Below are positions 1 to 7,910 of a DNA stretch of 64,000 bases, in pieces (position 1 is the stretch's first letter; each line of letters opens with the position of its first letter). The stretch is taken from positions 124,001 through 188,000 of the forward strand of contig NZ_FOBF01000007.1 of assembly GCF_900109355.1 (NCBI RefSeq), given 5' to 3'. A model generated the notes under the pieces. It ran no database searches and had not been told where the DNA came from. It was given only the letters and a program-made list of their open reading frames with translations. A program made the translations under genes and the position numbers. This DNA is from Nonomuraea pusilla (lineage in GTDB: Bacteria; Actinomycetota; Actinomycetes; Streptosporangiales; Streptosporangiaceae).

Positions 1-1502
1 TGCACGAGTGGGGGCTCGGCGGGCGCAGCTTCGGCGCCTGGATCACCTGGTTCCTCATCGGCGGCGACCTCTACACGGCGTACACGTTCGTGGCCGTGCC
101 CGCGCTGCTGTTCGGCGCCGGCGCGGCGGGGTTCTTCGCGCTGCCGTACACCGTGATCACGTATCCGATCGTGTTCCTCGTCATGATCAGGCTGTGGTCG
201 GTGTCGCACGTGCACGGCCTGGTCACGCCCGCCGACTTCGTACGGCTGCGGTTCGGCTCGCCGACGCTCGCGCTGCTGGTGGCGATCACCGGCATCGTGG
301 CCACCATGCCGTACATCGCGCTGCAGCTCGTCGGCATCGAGGCGGTGCTGAAGACGATGGGGGTTTCGGGCAGCGGGCTGCTCAGCGACCTGCCGCTGAT
401 CATCGCGTTCGTCATCCTGGCGGCCTACACCTACCAGTCGGGGCTGCGGGCGCCCGCGCTGATCGCGTTCGTCAAGGACATCCTCATCTACCTGGTCATC
501 CTCGTCGCGGTCGTCTACATCCCGGCCCGGCTGGGCGGCTGGCCGGCGATCTTCGGCGACGCGCAGGCCAAGTTCGCCGCGACCCCGGCGCCCGGCGACG
601 GCGTCCTGCTCAACGCGAACAACCAGCTCCAGTACGTCACGCTGGCCCTGGGGTCGGCGCTGGCGCTGTTCCTGTACCCGCACAGCGTCACCGGCGTGCT
701 CGCGTCGAGGAACCGCGACGTCATCAAGCGGAACATGTCGGCGCTGCCCGCCTACAGCCTGCTGCTCGCGCTCATCGCGCTGCTCGGCTACATGGCGATC
801 GCGGCGGGGGTCAAGCCGATCGGCACCGACGTCAACACCGTCGTGCCGCAGCTGTTCGACCGGATGTTCCCCGACTGGTTCGCCGGGGTGGCGTTCGCGG
901 CGGTCGGCATCGGCGCGCTGGTGCCCGCGGCGATCATGTCGATCGCGGCGGCGAACCTGTTCACCCGCAACATCTACCGCGAGTACGTCAACCGCGACGC
1001 CACCGACGTCCAGGAGGCGAAGGTGTCGAAGCTGGTGTCGCTCGTGGTCAAGGTGGGGGCGGTGCTGTTCATCCTCCTCATCGACCCGCAGTTCTCCATC
1101 GACCTGCAGCTCATCGGCGGCGTCATCATCCTGCAGACGCTGCCGTCGGTGGCGCTCGGGCTGTTCACCCGGTGGTTCCACCGGGGCGGGCTGATCGCGG
1201 GCTGGGTCGCGGGCATGGGCGCGGGCCTGGCCATGCTGTACGTCATCGAGAACCCCGCCACCAAGCACGCGCACTTCGGCGGCTCGGCGTTCCCGCTGGC
1301 GAAGCTGGGCCTCGACACGAGGATGACGGTCTACGCGGGCTTCCTCGCGCTGATCGTCAACCTGGTCGTGGCGGCGCTCGCCACGCTGGCGGCCAGGGCG
1401 CTCGGCGCCCCCGACGGGCCCGACGGCACCCGCCCCGACCAGTACACGGCGGACGAGGGAGACCCTCGCGTCAAGGACCTCGACCTCTCCAGCTCAACGT
1501 GA
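1..1502 (+). CDS. Sodium:solute symporter (SSS family), 5' end outside window
   Basis: The open frame enters from the left edge (first complete codon at position 3) and runs about 499 codons to a TGA at 1500-1502. It encodes many hydrophobic helices typical of sodium:solute symporters. It aligns almost residue for residue with the complete paralogue at 1860-3470: both carry LHEWGLGGRSF near the N-terminus, QSGLRAPALIAFVKD, VLASRNRDVIKRN and PAAIMSIAAANLFTRNIYRE. By that alignment only about 35-40 N-terminal residues are missing. The family imports monocarboxylates or other small solutes with sodium. The C-terminal tail (EGDPRVKDLDL) is shared with the paralogue. A DUF3311 gene probably precedes it outside the window, as it does for the second copy. 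The substrate is unknown. Confidence 0.9.
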   Translation, partial: HEWGLGGRSFGAWITWFLIGGDLYTAYTFVAVPALLFGAGAAGFFALPYTVITYPIVFLVMIRLWSVSHVHGLVTPADFVRLRFGSPTLALLVAITGIVATMPYIALQLVGIEAVLKTMGVSGSGLLSDLPLIIAFVILAAYTYQSGLRAPALIAFVKDILIYLVILVAVVYIPARLGGWPAIFGDAQAKFAATPAPGDGVLLNANNQLQYVTLALGSALALFLYPHSVTGVLASRNRDVIKRNMSALPAYSLLLALIALLGYMAIAAGVKPIGTDVNTVVPQLFDRMFPDWFAGVAFAAVGIGALVPAAIMSIAAANLFTRNIYREYVNRDATDVQEAKVSKLVSLVVKVGAVLFILLIDPQFSIDLQLIGGVIILQTLPSVALGLFTRWFHRGGLIAGWVAGMGAGLAMLYVIENPATKHAHFGGSAFPLAKLGLDTRMTVYAGFLALIVNLVVAALATLAARALGAPDGPDGTRPDQYTADEGDPRVKDLDLSSST

Positions 1503-1557
1503 GTCTCATATTCTGGGACAAACGCCACATTTTACTCAAACTGTAATATAGCCGACA

Positions 1558-1578
1558 TTTCAGGTAATACTCCTGAAA
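1558..1578. promoter_or_regulatory. Inverted repeat TTTCAGG-N7-CCTGAAA, candidate operator
   Basis: A perfect 7-bp inverted repeat with a 7-nt AT-rich spacer lies in the 150-bp AT-rich gap between the two symporter units. It is about 75 bp upstream of the DUF3311 start. Symmetry, location and local base composition suggest a regulator site for the second symporter operon. A weak terminator of the first gene is less likely because the stem is short and no T-run follows. Confidence 0.4.
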
Positions 1579-1653
1579 GCTAATCTCCCCCCATTGACGA
1601 ACTGTCAGGAGCCGGCGCCGAACCGGCTCCTGATCCCTTTCTTGGAGGGTTCG

Positions 1654-1863
1654 ATGACAACCCGGGAACCCGGGCGGCCGCGCACCGACCGCAGCCCCTG
1701 GAACTGGCTGCTGGTGGTGCCGATCGTGCTGCCGCTGCTGACGTTCCTCTTCAACTCCGACGAGCCGCGGCTGCTGGGCTTTCCGCTGTTCTACTGGCTC
1801 CAGATCGCCTTCATCGCGGTCGGCGTCACCTGCACCACGATCGTCTACAGGATGACCAAGTGA
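1654..1863 (+). CDS. DUF3311 small membrane protein, symporter partner
   Basis: A 69-residue protein with two hydrophobic segments (around residues 16-35 and 42-64). The ATG at 1654 is chosen because TTGGAGGG sits just upstream; an in-frame ATG at 1594 would add 20 unlikely residues. The features LLVVPIVLPLL and a GFPLFYWLQ stretch fit DUF3311 proteins, which are typically encoded directly before SSS symporters in actinobacteria and are thought to be accessory subunits. The stop codon overlaps the symporter's GTG start by 4 nt (GTGA), so translation is probably coupled. The molecular role is not established. Confidence 0.8.
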   Translation: MTTREPGRPRTDRSPWNWLLVVPIVLPLLTFLFNSDEPRLLGFPLFYWLQIAFIAVGVTCTTIVYRMTK

Positions 1864-3470
1864 ACGCGCACACGACCGAGCTGGTCGTCTTCGCGGTGCT
1901 GTTCCTCGCCGTCAGCGTGATGGGGTTCGTGGCGGCCAGGTGGAGGCGGCCCGAGAACATCGAGAGCCTGCACGAGTGGGGCCTCGGCGGCCGGAGCTTC
2001 GGCAGCTGGATCACCTGGTTCCTCGTCGGCGGCGACCTCTACACGGCCTACACCTTCGTCGCCGTGCCCGCCCTGGTGTTCGGCGCGGGCGCGCTCGGCT
2101 TCTACGCGCTGCCGTACACCGTGGTCGTCTACCCGCTGGTGTTCCTCGTGCTCGCCCGCATGTGGTCGGTGTCGCACGTCCACGGGTTCGTCACCCCGGC
2201 CGACTTCGTCAGGGCCCGCTTCGGGTCGCCCACGTTGGCGCTGATCATCGCGATCACCGGGCTGGTGGCGACCATGCCGTACATCGCGCTGCAGCTCGTC
2301 GGCATCGAGGCAGTGCTCAAGGCCATGGGGATCACCGGGCACCTGCCCATCGTCATCGCGTTCGCGATCCTCGCCGCCTACACCTACCAGTCGGGCCTGC
2401 GCGCCCCGGCGCTGATCGCGTTCGTCAAGGACGCGCTGATCTACATCGTGATCATCGCCGCGGTCGTCTACATCCCGGCCAAGCTGGGCGGCTGGGGCCA
2501 CATCTTCGACTCGGCGGCGGCGAAGTTCGCCAAGACCCCCGCCCCCGCCGACGGCATCCTGCTCACCGGCGCCAACCAGCTCCAGTACGTCTCGCTGGCG
2601 TTCGGCTCGGCGCTCGCGCTGTTCCTGTACCCGCACAGCCTCACCGGGGTGCTGGCCTCGAAGAACCGCAACGTCATCAAGCGCAACATGTCGGCGCTGC
2701 CTGCCTACAGCCTCGTGCTGGGCCTCATCGCGCTGCTCGGCTTCATGGCCATCGCGGCGGGCACCAAGCCCATCGTCGGCCCGGGCGGCAAGGCCGACTC
2801 GAACACCATCGTGCCGGTGCTGTTCGACCAGCTCTTCCCCGACTGGTTCGCCGGCGTGGCGTACGCGGCCATCGGCATCGGCGCGCTCGTGCCCGCGGCG
2901 ATCATGTCCATCGCGGCGGCCAACCTGTTCACCCGCAACATCTACCGCGAGTACATCAACCGCGACGCCACCGACGCCCAGGAGGCGAAGGTGTCCAAGC
3001 TGGTGTCGCTCGTGGTCAAGGTGGGCGCCGTGCTGTGCATCCTGCTGCTCGACCCGCAGTTCTCGATCGACCTGCAGCTCATCGGCGGCGTCATCATCCT
3101 GCAGACGCTGCCGTCGGTGGCGCTCGGCCTCTACACCCGCTGGTTCCACAAGGGCGGCCTCATGGCGGGCTGGGCGGCGGGCCTGGCGGCCGGCCTGTGG
3201 ATGCTGTACCTCACCCCGAACCCGGCCAACGGCAAGCTGCACTTCGGCGGCTCCGCCTTCGCGCTGAAGAACCTCGGCCTCGACACCCCGATGACGATCT
3301 ACACGGGCTTCCTCGCGCTGATCGTCAACCTGGTCGTGGCCGTGCTCGGCACGCTGCTGTTCCGCGCGCTGAAGGTGCGCGACGGCGAGGACGCCACGTC
3401 CCGCGACGACTACTTCGCGGACGAGGGCGACCCCCGGGTGAAGGACCTGGACCTGGCCGGCTCGCACTAG
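1860..3470 (+). CDS. Sodium:solute symporter, MctP-like (SSS family)
   Basis: A 536-residue integral membrane protein with about 12-13 hydrophobic helices. It starts at GTG 1860, overlapping the DUF3311 stop. It belongs to the SSS family; the DUF3311 partner and overall similarity point to the monocarboxylate permease (MctP) type, which takes up acetate, pyruvate or lactate with sodium. It is a very close paralogue of the truncated symporter at the left edge, differing mainly by a short insertion around residues 305-310 (GPGGKADSN) and conservative changes. This indicates a tandem duplication of the whole DUF3311-SSS unit. A strong terminator follows at 3484-3532. Substrate assignment is inference. 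Confidence 0.88.
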   Translation: MNAHTTELVVFAVLFLAVSVMGFVAARWRRPENIESLHEWGLGGRSFGSWITWFLVGGDLYTAYTFVAVPALVFGAGALGFYALPYTVVVYPLVFLVLARMWSVSHVHGFVTPADFVRARFGSPTLALIIAITGLVATMPYIALQLVGIEAVLKAMGITGHLPIVIAFAILAAYTYQSGLRAPALIAFVKDALIYIVIIAAVVYIPAKLGGWGHIFDSAAAKFAKTPAPADGILLTGANQLQYVSLAFGSALALFLYPHSLTGVLASKNRNVIKRNMSALPAYSLVLGLIALLGFMAIAAGTKPIVGPGGKADSNTIVPVLFDQLFPDWFAGVAYAAIGIGALVPAAIMSIAAANLFTRNIYREYINRDATDAQEAKVSKLVSLVVKVGAVLCILLLDPQFSIDLQLIGGVIILQTLPSVALGLYTRWFHKGGLMAGWAAGLAAGLWMLYLTPNPANGKLHFGGSAFALKNLGLDTPMTIYTGFLALIVNLVVAVLGTLLFRALKVRDGEDATSRDDYFADEGDPRVKDLDLAGSH

Positions 3471-3483
3471 CGGCAGGACCGCG

Positions 3484-3532
3484 CGCAAGCGTGGCCCCGC
3501 CCCTTCGCGCCAGGGGCGGGGCCACGCTTGCG
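3484..3532 (+). terminator. Strong hairpin terminator after the symporter operon
   Basis: A 20-bp perfect stem (3484-3503 pairing with 3513-3532) encloses a 9-nt loop, TTCGCGCCA. It starts 14 nt after the symporter stop. No T-run follows, as is usual in high-GC actinomycetes. Confidence 0.85.
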
Positions 3533-3610
3533 ACAGACGCGGTTCAAAGTCCGGCGCGGCTCGGTGAAAATCCATTGCCTCGGGGCGGGGGCGGGACGCA
3601 CGCTGGTGCG

Positions 3611-4330
3611 GTGTCCATTCTGGAGGCCACCCGTCTGGTGAAACGCTTCGGGCCGGTCACCGCGGTGAACGACGTGAGCCTCACCGTCGGCGAGGGCGAG
3701 GTGGTGGCGCTCCTCGGGCCCAACGGCGCGGGCAAGTCCACCACCCTGCACATGGTGCTCGGGCTCATCACGCCCGACTCCGGCAGCATCGTGCTGTTCG
3801 GCCAGGAGCTGGCCCGGCACCGCGTCGAGGTGCTCAGCCGCATCAACTTCGCGGCCAGCTACGTGGACCTGCCCGGCGCGCTGCGGGTGCACGAGGTGCT
3901 CGACGCGTTCGCCCGCATGTACGCGGTGCGCCGCCCCCGCGAGCGGGTCGCCGAGCTGGTCGAGCTGTTCGAGCTGGGGCCGCTGGCCAAGCGGAAGGTG
4001 ATGACGCTGTCGTCGGGCCAGCGCACCCGCGTGCAGCTCGCCAAGGCGCTGCTCAACCGGCCGAGGCTGCTCGTGCTCGACGAGCCCACGGCCAACCTCG
4101 ACCCCGACGCGGGCGACCGCATCCGCGGCCTGCTGTCGGCCCTCGCCAGGCAGGACGGCAGCGCCATGCTGATCACCTCCCACAACATGCGCGAGGTCGA
4201 GCGCATGTGCGACCGGATCTGCTTCATGTCGCACGGGCTGATCGTCGCCTCCGGCAGCGCGAAGGAGCTGGCCGGGCACTACGGCGCCGAGGACCTGGAA
4301 GAGGTGTTCCTGAAGGTGGCACGCGGATGA
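3611..4330 (+). CDS. ABC transporter ATP-binding protein
   Basis: A 239-residue ATPase subunit of an ABC exporter. The Walker A (GPNGAGKST, residues ~38-46), the signature region (SSGQRTRVQLAKALL, ~135), the Walker B (LLVLDEPTANLDPDAG) and the switch histidine (ITSHNMREVE) are all present. The signature has SSGQ in place of the usual LSGGQ, a common variant in drug or polysaccharide exporters. GTG at 3611 is the only start that places the first beta strand (ILEATRLVKRF) normally. The stop overlaps the permease start by 4 nt (ATGA). A half-size ATPase with an ABC-2 permease indicates efflux of a drug, lipid or antibiotic; the substrate is unknown. Confidence 0.9.
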   Translation: MSILEATRLVKRFGPVTAVNDVSLTVGEGEVVALLGPNGAGKSTTLHMVLGLITPDSGSIVLFGQELARHRVEVLSRINFAASYVDLPGALRVHEVLDAFARMYAVRRPRERVAELVELFELGPLAKRKVMTLSSGQRTRVQLAKALLNRPRLLVLDEPTANLDPDAGDRIRGLLSALARQDGSAMLITSHNMREVERMCDRICFMSHGLIVASGSAKELAGHYGAEDLEEVFLKVARG

Positions 4331-5175
4331 CCGCCGCCACTCCCCCGTCGGCCCCGCAGGCCCTGACGCTGCCGCCGCTGAGCCTGGCGGCCCGCCGCAT
4401 GCGGATCATGGGCGTGGTGCGGCGCGACTTCGCCGCGCTGCGGCGCAGCCCGATGCGCATGTTCGAGGTCCTGTTCTGGCCCACCGTCGAGCTGCTGCTG
4501 TGGGGGTTCGTCACGCTGTTCCTGCAGACGCAGCGGGTGCCGTTCGTGGTGACGTTCCTGCTGGGGGCGGTGCTGCTGTGGCAGGTGCTGCAGAAGGCCA
4601 GCAACGAGATCTCCATCGCCTTCCTGGAGGACATCTGGTCGCGCAACCTGCTCAACGTGCAGGTCTGCCCGCTGTCGAGCGTGGAGTACCTCCTCGGCCT
4701 CGTGCTGTTCTCGCTGGGGAAGGTGGCCTTCGCCGTGGCCGTGATGGCGGGGCTGGCGTTCGCGCTGTACGGGTTCGGGGTGACCGGTCTCGGCGTGGGC
4801 CTCGTGCCGTTCGTGGGCCTGCTGCTCGTCCTCGGCTGGTCGCTCGGCCTGGTCGGCATCGCCGCGGTGCTCCGCTTCGGCGAGAACGCGCAGGTGATCG
4901 CCTGGTCGCTGGTGTTCGTCGTGCAGCCGCTCGCCGGGATCTTCTACCCGATCTCGGTGCTGCCCGCGCCGCTCCGGACGGTGGCGTGGTTCCTGCCCGC
5001 CTCGCACGTCTTCGAGGGCATGCGCACGGTCATGGCGGGAGGCGCGGTGCCGTGGGACCGGATGGCGTGGGCGGCCGCGCTCAACGCCGTGTACCTGGCC
5101 GCGACCCTGGCGCTGTTCGCTGGGGCGCTGCGGTACGCCCGCCGCCACGGGCGGCTCTCCCGGTTCGGGGACTGA
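4327..5175 (+). CDS. ABC-2 type transporter permease
   Basis: A 282-residue membrane subunit with six predicted helices after an N-terminal cytoplasmic stretch of about 55 residues. It has the ABC-2 pattern: an early amphipathic region (RSPMRMFEVLFWP) and a C-terminal conserved block (PLAGIFYPISVLPAPLRTV). It is translationally coupled to the ATPase by ATGA. The last 95 nt overlap convergently with the TetR gene on the opposite strand. It probably forms a dimeric exporter with the upstream ATPase. Confidence 0.88.
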   Translation: MTAATPPSAPQALTLPPLSLAARRMRIMGVVRRDFAALRRSPMRMFEVLFWPTVELLLWGFVTLFLQTQRVPFVVTFLLGAVLLWQVLQKASNEISIAFLEDIWSRNLLNVQVCPLSSVEYLLGLVLFSLGKVAFAVAVMAGLAFALYGFGVTGLGVGLVPFVGLLLVLGWSLGLVGIAAVLRFGENAQVIAWSLVFVVQPLAGIFYPISVLPAPLRTVAWFLPASHVFEGMRTVMAGGAVPWDRMAWAAALNAVYLAATLALFAGALRYARRHGRLSRFGD

Positions 5176-5737
5176 CTCCGGCCGCGACGACGTCCACCAG
5201 TCCCTCGACCACCTGCTCGCGGTCGACCTCCGGGTGCTCCAGCCACCAGTCGGCGGTGGCCTGCACCATGCCGACGAACGCGTGGCCGAGCACCTGGGCC
5301 CGCACCGGGTCGGGCACCGCGCTCTGGGCGGCGAGCACGTCGCCCACCTCCTCACCCAGGCCGCGGACGAGCGCCGTCATGTGCGAGCGGACCCTGGTGT
5401 CCTCGGCGCCGGCCCGGTGGAACAGGAAGCGGTAGAGGTCGCGGTTGGCGGAGACCAGGTCGAGGTAGCCGTCGATGGCGGCTCTCGCCCTGGCGCGGAG
5501 GTCGGCGCCCGGCGCGGTGAGGTGGGGGCGCAGCTGGGCGATGACGGTGCGGACGTGCCGGTCGGCCAGCGCCCGGTACAGCCCGCTCTTGTCGCCGAAG
5601 TGCCGGTAGAGGACGGGCTTGGTGATGCCGGCCGCGGCGGCGATCTCCGCCATCGACGCCTCCGGGCCCACCCGCGTGATGACCCGGTCGGCGGCGTCGA
5701 GCAGGGCCCTGCGGCGGCCTGGGTCGCGTCGGGTCAC
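5081..5737 (-). CDS. TetR family transcriptional regulator
   Basis: A 218-residue regulator starting at GTG 5737. The N-terminal helix-turn-helix (MAEIAAAAGITKPVLYRHF, residues ~29-47) is canonical for TetR. The central part (SANRDLYRFLFHRAG) matches TetR ligand-binding domains found beside drug-efflux genes. The final ~27 residues are Arg/Gly-rich and come from the region overlapping the ABC permease gene in antisense, so the C-terminus may have been extended by read-through of a lost stop. It lies convergent to the ABC exporter and downstream of a small membrane gene on the same strand. It may control either, but the sequence does not decide this. Confidence 0.85.
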   Translation of the reverse strand: MTRRDPGRRRALLDAADRVITRVGPEASMAEIAAAAGITKPVLYRHFGDKSGLYRALADRHVRTVIAQLRPHLTAPGADLRARARAAIDGYLDLVSANRDLYRFLFHRAGAEDTRVRSHMTALVRGLGEEVGDVLAAQSAVPDPVRAQVLGHAFVGMVQATADWWLEHPEVDREQVVEGLVDVVAAGVSPRTGRAARGGGRTAAPQRTAPGSRPGTRR

Positions 5738-5745
5738 GCGCCACA

Positions 5746-5808
5746 GGATAGTTCCGGCCTTTCGGACTTACCCGGGCGGGTCGCCCATCCCCGGATAGTT
5801 CGGGCCTT
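5746..5808. promoter_or_regulatory. 16-bp direct repeats upstream of the TetR gene
   Basis: Two copies of GGATAGTTCSGGCCTT, at 5746-5761 and 5793-5808, differ at one base (15/16 identical). They sit 47 bp apart immediately upstream of the TetR start. On the TetR strand each contains AACTATCC, which could be part of a -10 element. Autoregulatory operator half-sites are a reasonable inference. Confidence 0.4.
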
Positions 5809-5814
5809 CTACAC

Positions 5815-6243
5815 CTACCGGCGGAGGGTCGCGCGCGGGTGGCGGCGCACGGCCGACAGCAGCAGCAGGGCTCCCACGAGGACGTACAGGCCGGTGGTGC
5901 CCGCCACCGCCCCGGGCGGCTCACCCGCCTCCGGCCACGGCGGCCGGGCGGAGACCGGCCGCAGCGCGTCGGCCAGGCCGAGGGCCGTGTCGGCGTCCAG
6001 CGCGAACAGCAGCCCGGCCGCGGTGAGCGGCAGCCCGCAGGCGAGCGCGGCCGCGGGCCAGGCGCCGAGCACGGCGACGAGCACGGCCACGGCGGCCAGC
6101 CAGAGGGCGCCCGCCCAGGCCGGGCCGAAGGAGGCGTACGCCTGGCGCAGCGCGCGGGCGCCCGCCTCGGTGAGGTGGTAGACGAGGGGGAACGCGGCCA
6201 GCCCCGCGGCCGCCCCCACCACCCGACGGGTCTCGCTGGTCAC
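5815..6243 (-). CDS. Small integral membrane protein of unknown function
   Basis: A 142-residue protein starting at GTG 6243 with about four hydrophobic segments (near residues 8-22, 42-60, 63-83 and 113-130). Between helices 3 and 4 is a proline-rich loop (RPPWPEAGEPPG). I recognise no family. It precedes the TetR gene on the same strand with a 77-nt gap that contains direct repeats, so the two are probably transcribed separately. The reading frame is supported by hydrophobic periodicity and third-position GC bias. Confidence 0.6.
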   Translation of the reverse strand: MTSETRRVVGAAAGLAAFPLVYHLTEAGARALRQAYASFGPAWAGALWLAAVAVLVAVLGAWPAAALACGLPLTAAGLLFALDADTALGLADALRPVSARPPWPEAGEPPGAVAGTTGLYVLVGALLLLSAVRRHPRATLRR

Positions 6244-6310
6244 GCCGGCATCCTGCCCCGCGCGCCACTTGCCTATGTCGATCCGCGCGTTCCACGGTTA
6301 CCGTGCCTTC

Positions 6311-7003
6311 ATGGACAAAACTGGCATGGAGAGTAGCGGCACGGGCCCCGGCTCGATCACCCCCGACGGTTCACCAGTCGAGTTCTACCTCCTCCTCAAG
6401 CCCGCCGGCGAGGCCCAGCTCGTCGCCGGGGTGGCCCCGCCCGGCGGCAGCGTCCTGGATCTCGGCTCCGGCGTGGGCCGCGTCACCCACGCGCTCGTCG
6501 AGCACGGGTTCTCCGTCGTCGCCGTGGACGAGTCGCCCGAGATGCTGGCACACGTCCGCGGCGCGGAGACCGTGCTCGCGCGGGTCCAGGACCTGCGGCT
6601 CGACCGGCGCTTCGACGCGGTCATGCTGGCGTCGCAGCTCGTCAACACGCCGGACGACGCCGACCGGCGCGGCCTGCTCGACACCTGCGCCCGGCACGTC
6701 CGGCCGGGCGGCTCGGTGCTCATCCAGTGGCTGCCGCCGGAGCGGCACGACCCCGGCCGGGTGGGGCGCGGCAGGACCGAGGACGGCCTCACGGTCACGC
6801 TGGAGAGGTTCGAGGAGATCCGGCCGGACGTCTTCGACGCGGCGATGCGCTACACCCACGGCGACCGGGTCTGGAGGCAGCCGTTCCTGTCCAGGCGCCT
6901 GACGGACGAGGACCTGGCGGCCGAGCTGAAGGCGTCCGGGCTGCGTCTCGACCGCTTCCTGACCGAGGACCGCGCCTGGGTCCTCGCCGTACCGGCCGCC
7001 TGA
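6311..7003 (+). CDS. Class I SAM-dependent methyltransferase
   Basis: A 230-residue protein with the Rossmann-fold SAM-binding motif VLDLGSGVGRVTHAL (residues ~50-64) followed by the acidic end of strand 2 (VVAVDESPEML). The motif IV region is FDAVMLASQLVN. The ATG at 6311 is preferred because it gives a normal distance to motif I. An in-frame ATG at 6269 and one at 6326 are alternatives; none has a clear ribosome site. It is monocistronic and ends at a hairpin terminator. The acceptor is unknown. Confidence 0.82.
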   Translation: MDKTGMESSGTGPGSITPDGSPVEFYLLLKPAGEAQLVAGVAPPGGSVLDLGSGVGRVTHALVEHGFSVVAVDESPEMLAHVRGAETVLARVQDLRLDRRFDAVMLASQLVNTPDDADRRGLLDTCARHVRPGGSVLIQWLPPERHDPGRVGRGRTEDGLTVTLERFEEIRPDVFDAAMRYTHGDRVWRQPFLSRRLTDEDLAAELKASGLRLDRFLTEDRAWVLAVPAA

Positions 7004-7012
7004 CGTCCCATC

Positions 7013-7033
7013 GGCCCCCGCTCTGCGGGGGCC
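7013..7033 (+). terminator. Intrinsic terminator after the methyltransferase
   Basis: An 8-bp perfect stem GGCCCCCG/CGGGGGCC with a CTCTG loop is followed by TTTACATT. It starts 9 nt after the stop codon. Confidence 0.75.
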
Positions 7034-7061
7034 TTTACATTGTAGATTACGAACTGGCCAC

Positions 7062-7098
7062 CAATATCCTGATATTGCTGGTAATTAGTGGAACCACT
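7062..7098. promoter_or_regulatory. Two palindromes in an AT-rich promoter
   Basis: The gap before the four-gene nuclease-helicase operon is strikingly AT-rich. It carries CAATATC-CT-GATATTG (7062-7077) and AGTGG-AA-CCACT (7087-7098), both perfect inverted repeats. The second ends 15 nt before the first ATG of the operon, over the expected promoter or start region. This suggests tight repression; the regulator is not encoded nearby. Confidence 0.5.
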
Positions 7099-7112
7099 GG
7101 TAGCCTCGCGCC

Positions 7113-7910
7113 ATGAGTGACCGGCTGGACGACCTGGAGCGGCGCATCGACGAGTTGCGCTCGGCCGTCCGCAGGGCCATGCGCGCCAGGGACACCGGCA
7201 CCGCCCGCGTCCTGCGCGCCGAGCTGCGCCACGCCGAGCGCGCCTGGGACGCCCTCGTGAGCACCGTCCCCGCCGGCCCGCCCGAGCCGCCCGCGCCCCG
7301 GCTGGTCACCGTGCGCGAGCAGGTCCACCAGGCGCTGCACCTGCTCAGCGCCCCCGCCCAGCCGCGGCTGATCGTGGCGGTGAGCGGCGCGTTCTTCGGC
7401 GGCACCATCCGCAGTGCCCAGCTCACCAGCCTGCGCCGCGACGAGGCGCGCTCCTTCCGCTCGTCGCCGTACGGGCGGCCCTACTACCTGTGCGCGGCGC
7501 TGACCGACCGCCTCTCCCCCGCGCGCGGCCTGCTGACGCTCAGCGCCTGGCCGCTCGAACGCCGCGTCATCGGCCCGCTGAGCCCGCGCGTCGACTTCCT
7601 GACCTGCGCCATCGCCATCGCCACAGCCGCAGCCACAGCCGCGGCGGGCGCCGCGGCCCCCGACGAGCGGGCGACCCGGCTGCTGGCCGGCCTGGCGAGG
7701 AACATCCCCGGCGGCGCCGACGGCGACGTCGCCCCGCCCGACCCCGAGCGGGTCGCCGCCGCCGCCCGCGCCGAGCTGGCCGTCCACGCCGAGCGCGACA
7801 CGCGGGACCGCGCCGAGCTGGCACAACGCGCGACATCCCAGCTCGGTGACGTGGCCAGGCTGTTCGGCGCCGCTACGCTGAGCACGATCGTCAAGGAGGA
7901 AGCCAGGTGA
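7113..7910 (+). CDS. Unknown protein, first gene of nuclease-helicase operon
   Basis: A 265-residue protein starting at ATG 7113. Residues 1-55 are charged and helical with heptad-like spacing (LDDLERRIDELRSAVRRAM), so a coiled coil is likely. The middle (RLIVAVSGAFFGGTIR, RPYYLCAALTD) looks like a small folded domain. An alanine-rich segment (~172-190) precedes a helical C-terminus. I recognise no family. Its stop overlaps the nuclease start by 4 nt (GTGA), so it is translated together with the nuclease and probably works with it. A structural or DNA-binding subunit is possible, but this is inference only. Confidence 0.75.
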   Translation: MSDRLDDLERRIDELRSAVRRAMRARDTGTARVLRAELRHAERAWDALVSTVPAGPPEPPAPRLVTVREQVHQALHLLSAPAQPRLIVAVSGAFFGGTIRSAQLTSLRRDEARSFRSSPYGRPYYLCAALTDRLSPARGLLTLSAWPLERRVIGPLSPRVDFLTCAIAIATAAATAAAGAAAPDERATRLLAGLARNIPGGADGDVAPPDPERVAAAARAELAVHAERDTRDRAELAQRATSQLGDVARLFGAATLSTIVKEEAR

